Shown here piece by piece: positions 1 to 6,562 of a DNA stretch of 38,249 bases. A program made the position numbers and the translations under genes. Numbering within the stretch: position 1 is the stretch's first letter; each line of letters begins with the position of its first letter. Source of the stretch: an uncultured Lachnospiraceae bacterium (lineage in GTDB: Bacteria > Bacillota > Clostridia > Lachnospirales > Lachnospiraceae). The notes beneath the pieces are model-generated. The model saw only the letters and a list, made by a program, of their open reading frames with translations. It was not told where the DNA came from and made no database searches. Location of the stretch: positions 1 through 38,249 of the forward strand of contig URMK01000065.1 of the NCBI GenBank assembly GCA_900548905.1. Direction: 5' to 3'.

Positions 1-235
1 AGGGGAAAAAAGGAAGCTGCCGCTCACGATTTTCAATCGCTAAAGCGACAGCCCCATTTCTTTGTTTACAACCTTCCCCGCAATCCCCCCATTCCACCGG
101 CCGCCCGCAGCTTTTTCATATCGTTCAGTCATGTCCATGACCTTACTGAGCAGGCAAAGTCACAGGGCGGCGGCACAAGGAGCTGTGAATTGTAACCTTT
201 TCCAGATAATACTTGAAAAAAAGAAGAACAGGGTA
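1..235. other. No gene recognised
   Basis: I see no supported gene here. An open frame runs from 62 to 322 on the plus strand but has no ribosome binding site, gives a composition unlike a real protein and crosses the promoter and palindrome of the next gene. Small inverted repeats (for example TCGCT/AGCGA near 39-50) could be the tail of a terminator of a gene lying left of the window. Confidence 0.4.
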
Positions 236-264
236 TTGACTTCTGCCATACAGTGTTTTATAGT
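236..264 (+). promoter_or_regulatory. Promoter of the gntR-ABC operon
   Basis: A -35 box TTGACT (236-241) and a -10 box TATAGT (259-264) are separated by exactly 17 bp. The -10 box lies inside the left arm of the palindrome at 252-296, so a bound repressor would block RNA polymerase. Confidence 0.8.
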
Positions 265-296
265 GTACTTGTGCAATAAGTACACTATAAAACACT
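252..296. promoter_or_regulatory. 19-bp palindrome, probable YtrA-type operator
   Basis: Arms 252-270 and 278-296 are perfect reverse complements around a 7-nt centre. Inside lies AGTGTA (262-267), 13 bp, TACACT (281-286), the spacing I recall for the Bacillus subtilis YtrA operator (AGTGTA-N13-TACACT). It overlaps the -10 box and ends just before the ribosome binding site of the GntR gene, which fits autorepression. As RNA the same sequence would form a long stem-loop next to the start codon. Confidence 0.75.
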
Positions 297-309
297 CCGG
301 AGGGGTTTT

Positions 310-690
310 GTGGAAATTATAATCAGTAATAATTCAAGCAAGCCCATTTACGAACAGATTACCTCACAGATAAAAGCGATGATTATGAACGGGCAGCTGC
401 AGGCCGGGGATGCTATCCCTTCCATGCGGGCTCTGGCAAAATCACTGCATATCAGTGTCATTACTGTTCAAAAGGCTTATGAAGACCTGCAAAGAGACGG
501 ATTTATCGAAACCACTGTCGGACGCGGCAGCTTCGTATCCGCAAGAAACAATGATTTTTATCAGGAGGAACAGCAGCGCAGGGTGGAAGAATTTCTGCAG
601 GAAGCCGCCGAGACAGCCCGTACCTGTGGTATCCCGCTGGAAAAGCTGCAGCAAATCCTGGCTTTGTTCTATGAAGATTCCTGGAATTAA
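310..690 (+). CDS. YtrA-type GntR family transcriptional repressor
   Basis: A 126-residue protein with a GntR winged helix-turn-helix at about residues 10-78 (PIYEQI, then PSMRALAKSLHIS and ITVQKAYEDLQRDGF, then the wing GRGSFV). Only a short helical tail of about 45 residues follows, which is the size of the YtrA subfamily and leaves no room for a FadR- or HutC-type effector domain. The start is GTG at 310 behind GGAGGGG (299-305). YtrA-type repressors usually control an adjacent ABC exporter, and the next two genes encode one. The operator inside its own promoter suggests autoregulation. What it responds to is not visible; cell-envelope antibiotics are the inducer of some relatives. Confidence 0.9.
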   Translation: MEIIISNNSSKPIYEQITSQIKAMIMNGQLQAGDAIPSMRALAKSLHISVITVQKAYEDLQRDGFIETTVGRGSFVSARNNDFYQEEQQRRVEEFLQEAAETARTCGIPLEKLQQILALFYEDSWN

Positions 691-731
691 ATGAATAAGT
701 TGGCGTGTCCTGCACGCAGATGGGAGAAGAT

Positions 732-1595
732 ATGGAACCCGCATTACAGATAACTAACCTGACAAAAGAATATCCCGGCTTCAAGCTGGATCATGTATCC
801 TTTACCCTTCCCCGGGGTACCATCATGGGCCTGATTGGGGAAAACGGCGCCGGCAAAAGTACTACCATCAATGCCGTACTGGATCTGATCAAACGGGATG
901 ACGGCTCCATTACTTACTGGGGGAAGGAGCTTTCCCAGGACCCCAGGCAGCTGAAAGAGGATATCGGTGTTGTCTTTGACGGAATCAATTTTTATGAAAC
1001 TCTCACTCCCGCCAGGATAGGAAAGATATCCGCTGCCGCCTACAGGCAATGGGATCCGGCTGTTTATAAAGGCTACCTGGAAAAATTCCAGCTGCCTTCG
1101 GACAAGGAAATCAAAACCTTTTCCAAAGGAATGAAAATGAAGCTGTGTATTGCCAATGCCCTCTCCCACGATCCCAAGCTGCTTATTCTGGACGAAGCCA
1201 CCAGCGGCCTCGATCCGGTTATGAGGGACGATATTCTGGATGTATTCCTGGATTTTATCCAGGATGAAAACCACTCTATCCTGATGTCCTCCCATATCAC
1301 AACGGATCTGGAAAAGGTTGCAGATTACATCACCTTCATACATGAAGGTAAAATTATCTTTTCCAAAACTAAGGATGAGCTGATTTATAATTATGGGATT
1401 ATGCGCTGTGGAAAAGAAGATTTTTCCAGGATAGATCCCGGGGAAATCCTGGCATATCGGAAAGAAGATTACCAATGGAACGTACTTGTGGCGGATCGGG
1501 AAAAAGCGATGGCCCGTTACCGCAGCATCGTGGTGGATCATCCCACCATCGATGATATACTTCTGCTGTATGTAAAGGGGGAAGCGGTGAAATGA
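732..1595 (+). CDS. ABC exporter ATP-binding protein (YtrB-like)
   Basis: A cytoplasmic ATPase of about 287 residues. Walker A is GENGAGKST (36-44), the signature is the variant FSKGMKMKL (130-138), Walker B is LLILDE (150-155), then a D-loop SGLD and the H-loop histidine in SSHIT. The Q-loop position reads VVFDG rather than a glutamine, as in other YtrB-like exporters. The ATG at 732 is preferred because GGGAG lies just upstream at 722-726; an in-frame GTG at 705 would add nine residues but lacks a good site. It overlaps the following permease gene by 4 bp, so the two are translationally coupled. The substrate is unknown; antimicrobial peptides or lipid-linked compounds are typical for the family. 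Confidence 0.9.
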   Translation: MEPALQITNLTKEYPGFKLDHVSFTLPRGTIMGLIGENGAGKSTTINAVLDLIKRDDGSITYWGKELSQDPRQLKEDIGVVFDGINFYETLTPARIGKISAAAYRQWDPAVYKGYLEKFQLPSDKEIKTFSKGMKMKLCIANALSHDPKLLILDEATSGLDPVMRDDILDVFLDFIQDENHSILMSSHITTDLEKVADYITFIHEGKIIFSKTKDELIYNYGIMRCGKEDFSRIDPGEILAYRKEDYQWNVLVADREKAMARYRSIVVDHPTIDDILLLYVKGEAVK

Positions 1596-2242
1596 AAAGT
1601 TTGGTATTAAAGGATATCTACAACATAATGCATAATATGCGATCCATGGCCTTGCTTCTGGTACTGTTTATCGTACTTATGGTTCCTCAGGGCGGCCCTT
1701 CGGCCTTTCTGATTACCAGCTGCCTGCTTTGCAGTATGATGGTAATGACTACTTTTTCTTTTGACAACACCTCCAAATGGGAAAGATACGCCATGGTAAT
1801 GCCAATCAAAAAAAAGGATCTGGTTGCCGCCAAATTCCTTGTGCTGATTATCTTCTGTGTGTTCGGTGTGGTATCCGGCCTGGTGCTGGGTGTGGCGGGA
1901 GGACTTCTATTCAAATGCTTTCAACTGCATTCCAAAGAAGACTGGCTTACGCTCCTCACAGTAGCCGCCTTAGGTCTGGCCATCGGTATTTTCTTCGGAA
2001 GCCTGGTCATCCCCATGCTCTTTAAATTCGGTGCGGAAAAGGCCAGAATGCTTTCCATTGCCGCTTTTGCCGCCCCCACTGCCGTTGGTTTCGGATTATA
2101 CAGGCTGCTTGCCGTGTTCGGCATTTCCATTTCCGATACGTTTATCACCAATCTGTTGTACCTGTCACCGCTGTTTGTCATTCTTTGGGCATACCTGATG
2201 TATCGCATCAGCTGCCATATTTTCCAAAACCAGGATCTCTGA
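1592..2242 (+). CDS. ABC-2 type transporter permease
   Basis: A hydrophobic protein of 216 residues with about six membrane spans, resembling the ABC-2 permeases that pair with YtrB-type ATPases. The region FDNTSKWERYAMVMPIKKKD (roughly 63-82) is a recognisable cytoplasmic loop of this family. The gene begins inside the end of the ATPase gene (ATGA overlap) and closes the three-gene operon, followed by a strong terminator. It should form the membrane half of the exporter as a homodimer. No extra periplasmic or MacB-like domain is present, so it is a simple half-size permease. The transported compound cannot be told from the sequence. Confidence 0.87.
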   Translation: MKSLVLKDIYNIMHNMRSMALLLVLFIVLMVPQGGPSAFLITSCLLCSMMVMTTFSFDNTSKWERYAMVMPIKKKDLVAAKFLVLIIFCVFGVVSGLVLGVAGGLLFKCFQLHSKEDWLTLLTVAALGLAIGIFFGSLVIPMLFKFGAEKARMLSIAAFAAPTAVGFGLYRLLAVFGISISDTFITNLLYLSPLFVILWAYLMYRISCHIFQNQDL

Positions 2243-2259
2243 TTCCGGCTTTCGGAACA

Positions 2260-2310
2260 AACAGCAAAACGGACGTCCTGCCATATAAGCAGGGCGTCCG
2301 TTTTGCTGTT
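2260..2310. terminator. Bidirectional terminator hairpin
   Basis: A 22-bp stem (2260-2281 with 2289-2310) with a single wobble and a 7-nt loop lies between the end of the permease gene and the end of the convergent AraC gene. The stem ends in A/T-rich runs on both sides (AAAAC / GTTTT), so it can stop transcripts from both directions. Confidence 0.8.
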
Positions 2311-2317
2311 TGCTATT

Positions 2318-3187
2318 TTATATCATGGAACTCCGGGATTTTTCTTTTTCTATAGGAATCCATATCTCAACAATGGATCCGCTATTCCCGCCGCTGAAAC
2401 GTTCATCGTAATACTCCACGCAATAATTTTTTCCGTCCAGAAGCTTTTCTGCATATCCTTCTTCGTTTGTATCCAGCCATTCATCCATGGCATTATTTTC
2501 GCTCTCATACCCATTGGATACATAGATCTCAAAAGAAGCGTATATGCCGGACGGCAGTTCCAATATAGTATATGCCTTATCCACTTCCTTATTTGAAACC
2601 GCATGTCCCACATAAACAGTGCACAGGTCTCCCTCATACATCCTTACTTCATATCCGTGCCCGGATACTGCATTTTTGAGAGGTTTTTCTGCACTCAGCG
2701 CTTCAAAAGCATTCCATACATCCCATGTTTTGCTTCCATCCCCACAAGTACCCGCAATGAGGATACGGCCCTGCTTTATAATATTGGGATTCAGAATCAT
2801 CCCTCCTCTCAGCCTGTTGGTAAATCGCATAACCAGTTCCTCCGCACTGATTATTTCAGGCCGATACCCCTGTTTTCTATATTCGCTTGGAGAGATTCCC
2901 TGCACATCTCCGAACGTTCTGGAAAAAGCCTGTGCGGAATGGAAACCACAGTTGAGAGCAATATTCAGAATGGTATCATCCCCGGAACTAAGCATCTTAC
3001 AGGCATAAAGAATCCTCCTGTCCCGAATATACGCGGCCAGGCTTTTGCCTACCACAGCAGTAAATAACCTATGAAAATAAAAAGCGGAAAAATAAAATTT
3101 CTCCGACAGAAGTTCCAGATTTACAGGCTCCTCCAGATGCTCATCAATATATTTCAATGCCTCGCCAATTTTTGTGAAGTTGTTCAA
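2318..3187 (-). CDS. AraC family regulator with GyrI-like ligand-binding domain
   Basis: A 289-residue regulator. Residues about 8-105 carry the two AraC helix-turn-helix motifs (EEPVNLELLSEKFYFS, then ILNIALNCGFHSAQAFSRTF and GISPSEYR). Residues about 130-287 resemble the GyrI/BmrR-type effector domain, which binds hydrophobic small molecules. This order (DNA-binding domain first) is that of Rob/SoxS-like drug-responsive regulators. The start is TTG at 3187 behind GGAGG with a 7-nt gap. The neighbouring MFS efflux gene on the same strand is a plausible target, but a broken gene lies between them. The protein ends at the shared bidirectional terminator. Confidence 0.85.
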   Translation of the reverse strand: MNNFTKIGEALKYIDEHLEEPVNLELLSEKFYFSAFYFHRLFTAVVGKSLAAYIRDRRILYACKMLSSGDDTILNIALNCGFHSAQAFSRTFGDVQGISPSEYRKQGYRPEIISAEELVMRFTNRLRGGMILNPNIIKQGRILIAGTCGDGSKTWDVWNAFEALSAEKPLKNAVSGHGYEVRMYEGDLCTVYVGHAVSNKEVDKAYTILELPSGIYASFEIYVSNGYESENNAMDEWLDTNEEGYAEKLLDGKNYCVEYYDERFSGGNSGSIVEIWIPIEKEKSRSSMI

Positions 3188-3217
3188 TGCACCACCTCCG
3201 CGCTTAATTTGTAACGG

Positions 3218-3715
3218 CTACATAAATAGTATAAAAAACAAAATTCTACCTGTCTTAACATTTCTTGCCCGATTTTGTATCCCGCACACAAAACCGGCGC
3301 CGGAAATGATCCGGCGCCGAATGGCAGTGTCGGTAGCCGGTACGGAAGACGTTCCCTGCCGGATAAATACCCCTTCCGGGCGCAGTCCTTTCTTGGCCAG
3401 GTAATATGGGCGTTCTGTTCCACGCTGTACCTCGACAGCAACAATTTGTTTTCTGTCAATCCCCTTAGTTTCATAGTGAAGAAACATAGTAATGTCCGGT
3501 TTGATGCTGTCCCGGATCATATTAGCGATCTGCTGTGTTGCCATATCCGGGTTTTCCACCCCGGCAATACTGCCATCATCCGCAACACCAATATACAAAG
3601 TACCTCCCATACTGTTGGCAAATGCCACAATTTTCTTCTTCACATCGTCAACGACGATCTGTTTCCATTCTATTGTTTCCCTTTCTTAAAAAATCACATT
3701 ATCGCTTCCTTGCAT
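3218..3715 (-). pseudogene. Broken AlbA_2-domain (divergent AAA) regulator gene
   Basis: The minus-strand frame from ATG at 3715 reads nine codons (MQGSDNVIF), then an in-frame TAA (3688-3686), then ERETIEWKQ and a well-conserved AlbA_2 domain (KKKIVAFANSMGGTLYIGV, later RPYYLAKKG and EGVFIRQGTSS). In intact relatives a residue of the type R/K-E-x-E-T-I-E stands where the stop is, so this looks like a nonsense mutation. The reading also stops matching the family after RRRIIS (about residue 120), running into non-coding DNA, whereas full-length members have some 400 or more residues. A translation restart at ATG 3643 would give only a 141-residue fragment. The role of intact members is DNA binding/ATP binding of uncertain function. 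I judge it a remnant. Confidence 0.75.
3228..3256 (-). promoter_or_regulatory. Promoter of the AraC/GyrI-like gene
   Basis: On the minus strand AAGACA (3256-3251), a 17-bp spacer and TATACT (3233-3228) precede the TTG start. The promoter lies within the open tail of the truncated AlbA_2 frame, which supports the view that this tail is not coding. Confidence 0.55.
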
Positions 3716-3718
3716 TTA

Positions 3719-3762
3719 ATTCTAACGTTTCTAACGCTTCTTATCAATAACAGTGTTAGAAT
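3719..3762. promoter_or_regulatory. Inverted repeat between remnant and MFS gene
   Basis: ATTCTAAC (3719-3726) and GTTAGAAT (3755-3762) are perfect 8-bp inverted arms, with a further TTCTAAC at 3729-3735. It could be a weak terminator for the MFS gene or an operator. No T-run follows. Confidence 0.3.
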
Positions 3763-3788
3763 ATGCAAAGAACATAATTCCAGGACTG

Positions 3789-5099
3789 CTACCCTTTCTC
3801 TTCGGCATCCAATGCCTTTATTTCCCGATTCCCATACCAGCAGATACTGGCAGCAGCTCCAAGGACACCCGTACACAAAAACATCAGGGCCATGCCGCTG
3901 CCCTTACCGGCCCCCACAAGCATACCAAAAAGAGCTGCCGCACGGGAACCGCCGCTCATAAACGGTTCGAATACATAGTCCGCCAGCCAGCCGCCCAGAA
4001 GGATCCCTGCGGGAATGCTGGAATACTGCAAAGCATTCCGTACCGCAAAAATCCGCCCCTGAATTTCCCGAGGAACCCGGTTATACAGAATCTGCTGCTG
4101 TCCTGCGGAAAGAAAGGGGATCGGAACACTGGCTGCAAGACCTGCCAGACTCCATATCCAGACATTTCTGCCAAGACCCATACACAGATCCCCAAACAAA
4201 AAGGAAAATGCGGCAGACAGATATATCATTTTTACGGGCTTCCCTTTTATTCTCCCGGCAGCCACAAGCAGGCCGCCTGCAATGCCTCCCATTCCCAGGA
4301 CACTGCTCACCATTCCCATTAGCTGCTCGTTTCCTCCGGTCCGTGCCAGCAGCATGGGGGACAGGATATTCTCATAGGTCAGCCGTGAAAGGAAATTAAT
4401 GAGGCACATGCTGAGAATCATAGAAGCCAGCCCCTTCCTTTCCTTAAGGAAACCAATGCCATCCTTCAGCCCGGAAAAGGGCGTTTCCTTCTTTTTTTCT
4501 CCTGTCTGTTCCTCCGGGATACGGATAAACAGAAAAAGCGCACAAAACGCAAATACAAAGCTGCATAAATCCAGGAGTATCACTCCCTCCAGCCCCCAAA
4601 ACGCGCTGACAGAAGCTGCCATTACCGGTGTTACTACGGTAAGAAGGTTATTGGAAAAGGATTCCATACCGCTGGCTCTTGCATACAGCTCCCTGGGAAC
4701 CAGGATTCCGATAGCCACCGACTGCGCAGGCTGCTGAAAAGCGTTCATAAACCCGGTTATGGCATTCGCTACATAAATATGCCAAATTTCCAGCCTTCCG
4801 CCCGCCAGCAATCCCCAGATAAAAACCGTGCACAGGGCCGCAACCGAATCGGATACCAGCATAATTGTCTTTTTGCTGTGTCTGTCTATAAAAGAACCCG
4901 CCAGCAGACTGACAATAATGTAAGGCACATACGAACAAAAGGTCATCAGGGATACCGCCATGGCGGAATCCGTCTGTTTATAGGCCCAAATCACCAAAGC
5001 AAAGCCTGTCATGGCGCTTCCCAGCTGAGAAACGGACTGGCTGAGCCAAAATGTAATGTAACATATAAATCCACTCTTTTTATTTTTTATATTGTTCAT
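3789..5099 (-). CDS. MFS efflux transporter (MFS_3/Mef-like)
   Basis: A 436-residue membrane protein with twelve predicted spans. The stretch LLAGSFIDRHSKKTIMLVSD after the second span is the MFS motif A region. The overall pattern (FWLSQSVSQLGSAMTGFALVIW at the N-terminus, SVPIPFLSAGQQQILYNRVP and IQGRIFAVRNALQYSSIPAG in the second half) resembles the Mef-type macrolide and EntS-type siderophore exporters. The substrate cannot be fixed; drug or siderophore export is likely. The ATG at 5099 follows AAGGAG. Upstream on the same strand lie a small ORF with its own ribosome binding site and two hairpins, one of which covers part of the MFS ribosome binding site, suggesting attenuation control. 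Confidence 0.87.
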   Translation of the reverse strand: MNNIKNKKSGFICYITFWLSQSVSQLGSAMTGFALVIWAYKQTDSAMAVSLMTFCSYVPYIIVSLLAGSFIDRHSKKTIMLVSDSVAALCTVFIWGLLAGGRLEIWHIYVANAITGFMNAFQQPAQSVAIGILVPRELYARASGMESFSNNLLTVVTPVMAASVSAFWGLEGVILLDLCSFVFAFCALFLFIRIPEEQTGEKKKETPFSGLKDGIGFLKERKGLASMILSMCLINFLSRLTYENILSPMLLARTGGNEQLMGMVSSVLGMGGIAGGLLVAAGRIKGKPVKMIYLSAAFSFLFGDLCMGLGRNVWIWSLAGLAASVPIPFLSAGQQQILYNRVPREIQGRIFAVRNALQYSSIPAGILLGGWLADYVFEPFMSGGSRAAALFGMLVGAGKGSGMALMFLCTGVLGAAASICWYGNREIKALDAEEKG

Positions 5100-5105
5100 T
5101 GGTTT

Positions 5106-5130
5106 TCTCCTTATAGTTAATTATTTTCTA
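5106..5130 (-). promoter_or_regulatory. Hairpin covering the MFS ribosome binding site
   Basis: On the minus strand CTTATAG and CTATAAG flank an 11-nt A/T-rich loop. The second arm runs into GGAG, so the stem takes up the first bases of AAGGAG, the site that serves the MFS start at 5099. The pairing is only 7 bp and A/T-rich, so it is a modest structure. Confidence 0.4.
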
Positions 5131-5161
5131 TAAGTACAAAATCCAATGCGGGCGGCGGTTA

Positions 5162-5257
5162 TTATTTCAAAACAGAAAGCCTCTGCACAAGTTCCGCCCA
5201 TACATTGAACCTTGTACAGAGTAATGCATCCATGATTATTTCCTCATGTCTTTTCAT
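5162..5257 (-). CDS. Small ORF of 31 codons upstream of MFS gene, possible leader peptide
   Basis: ATG at 5257 is preceded by AGAGGAG at a good distance and reads 31 codons to TAA at 5162, ending 62 bp before the MFS start. The peptide begins MKRHEEIIMDALL and ends VQRLSVLK; I recognise no family. A strong hairpin (5181-5221) lies within it, so its translation would change RNA folding, as in attenuators of macrolide-type efflux genes. Against this, the frame stays open upstream of the ATG (KMLFAFIRGDR) and the flanking DNA carries protein-like fragments in shifted frames, so it may instead be the tail of a decayed gene that happens to keep a ribosome binding site. Confidence 0.4.
   Translation of the reverse strand: MKRHEEIIMDALLCTRFNVWAELVQRLSVLK
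5181..5221 (-). promoter_or_regulatory. Stem-loop inside the small ORF, possible attenuator
   Basis: On the minus strand CTCTGTACAAG pairs with CTTGTGCAGAG over 11 bp (one G-U), extended by TTC/GAA after a single bulged G, with a loop of about 12 nt. It is followed by the T-rich run GCTTTCTGTTTTG, so it could act as a weak intrinsic terminator. Confidence 0.5.
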
Positions 5258-5585
5258 TCTATCTCCTCTTATAAAAGCAAACAGCATCTTTACGCCAAAA
5301 GCCCGTAAGTCTTATATAATGTATGGAAAATCAGGTTCGCAGCCATAGCCCCCGGATTCCCATCCCCTACAAGCCGTCTAATGAAATAAGCATATCACGA
5401 TTTTCGTCCATTGTATATCTTAGCTGCTTTAAAATAATTTTATTTCCATTGGAGTCCAAATTATCTTATTCTTCCTAAACTTCTTTGAAGAAAGGGGTAT
5501 TGACAGGAAAAGCAATCCATCTTTTCAGTTCCACATCAACCCAGCAGACAGATACCGATGCCCCGGACGTTGGATTCCTTTACCG
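5258..5585 (-). pseudogene. Decayed protein-coding remnants
   Basis: No intact gene fills this gap. On the minus strand, fragments in shifting frames look protein-like: from ATG 5411, MDENRDMLIS, then in the next frame FIRRLVGDGNPGAMAANLI (about 5385-5310), then in a third frame KMLFAFIRGDR leading into the small ORF below. Directly after the AraC stop another fragment (about 5582-5475) reads SVSVCWVDVELKRWIAFP and ends at TAG. Several frameshifts separate the pieces. I cannot name either parent gene. Chance open frames are possible. Confidence 0.35.
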
Positions 5586-6476
5586 TTACTCCTTTTCTTC
5601 CTTATAAGGTTCCACCTTTGCCAGACTCAGTGAAATCCGGTATTGATTCGGCGTCACGTTCATACGGCTCTCAAAACATCTATAAAAATACGGAACAGAG
5701 GAATATCCTGTAGCTTCTGCAATATTGCTGATTGGCATAGAGCCGGCCAGCAATGTACAGGCCTCCTGGATACGGATTGACTGGATATAATTTGTCAGGG
5801 TTTCTCCCGTCTGCGTCCTGATTATTGTATTCAGGTATTTGGGATGGTAAAAAAAGTATTCTGCCATCTTCTCTATGTTTATTTTTTCCGATAAATTTAT
5901 AAGGACATACTCTTTTACCTTACTGGTGATTTCAGCAGATTGCCCGCGCTGGTATTTTTTTATTTCTTTTGCCGCAGATTCTGAAGATTTTATATGTCTG
6001 TATGTAAAAATGTATAATTCTTTCAAATATTGCATGATCATTGTATAAAACCCAGGCTGTTGTACATAGAGCTCATAGGACAGATTATTCATCAGATTTT
6101 TCACCTTTTTTTCTTTCAGGCTTATTTTAACAGGCAGCTCCCCGAAAAGGTTCTCCATCTCTTTTGCCTGCTTTCCTGCATGGGTAACATTTAAAAATAT
6201 AATAGAAAATGATGTATCGGATTCTTCTTTTTCATAATGTTCACAAAAGGGGGGTGTGATGATTAAATCCCCCTCCATAATTTTCATAGAAATATCGTTT
6301 GCAAAGTATTCTCCCTCTCCGGAAAGGACATACGCCAGTTCATATGTTTTATGGCAGTGGCTATAACCGATCCATTCATCCTCGGCTTCAATAATATGAT
6401 AATAGCTGCAGTGAATTTCAAAATCAGATAACAGGGCATCCGTTTCCTTTCTCTCAATATTCATGTATCTTTTCAT
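5586..6476 (-). CDS. AraC family regulator with N-terminal cupin
   Basis: A 296-residue regulator. An N-terminal cupin-type sugar-sensing barrel (about 30-100) contains YSHCHKTYELAYVLSGEGEY and GDLIITPPFCEHY. The C-terminal 100 residues hold both AraC helix-turn-helix motifs (INIEKMAEYFFYHPKYLNTI, then ISNIAEATGYSSVPYFYRCF and VTPNQYRIS). It lies last in the minus-strand sugar operon, about 86 bp after the ADP-ribosylglycohydrolase gene, with a small GC-rich inverted repeat in between. It probably controls that operon together with, or as a paralogue of, the divergent AraC gene at 14045. The ligand is unknown. Confidence 0.88.
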   Translation of the reverse strand: MKRYMNIERKETDALLSDFEIHCSYYHIIEAEDEWIGYSHCHKTYELAYVLSGEGEYFANDISMKIMEGDLIITPPFCEHYEKEESDTSFSIIFLNVTHAGKQAKEMENLFGELPVKISLKEKKVKNLMNNLSYELYVQQPGFYTMIMQYLKELYIFTYRHIKSSESAAKEIKKYQRGQSAEITSKVKEYVLINLSEKINIEKMAEYFFYHPKYLNTIIRTQTGETLTNYIQSIRIQEACTLLAGSMPISNIAEATGYSSVPYFYRCFESRMNVTPNQYRISLSLAKVEPYKEEKE

Positions 6477-6507
6477 AAGCCCAATGACCTTTCTATACAG
6501 AAATACC

Positions 6508-6529
6508 GGTCCGCTATACTACGCGGACC
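6508..6529. terminator. Intercistronic hairpin
   Basis: GGTCCGC (6508-6514) and GCGGACC (6523-6529) form a 7-bp GC-rich stem with an 8-nt loop between the ADP-ribosylglycohydrolase and AraC genes. There is no proper T-run, so it may be a partial terminator or a processing or stabilising structure that lowers araC expression. Confidence 0.4.
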
Positions 6530-6562
6530 AGCATTGATATTCCGCCTGCCAAACAGGGCGTA

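Noticed and set aside
62..322. Plus-strand open frame of 86 codons before the GntR gene
   Set aside because: It crosses the promoter and operator, has no Shine-Dalgarno and shows no known domain.
5475..5582. Tail-like frame after the AraC stop suggesting a thioesterase C-terminus
   Set aside because: The resemblance (WVDVELKR-IAFP) is too short to name a family; kept only as part of the decayed region.
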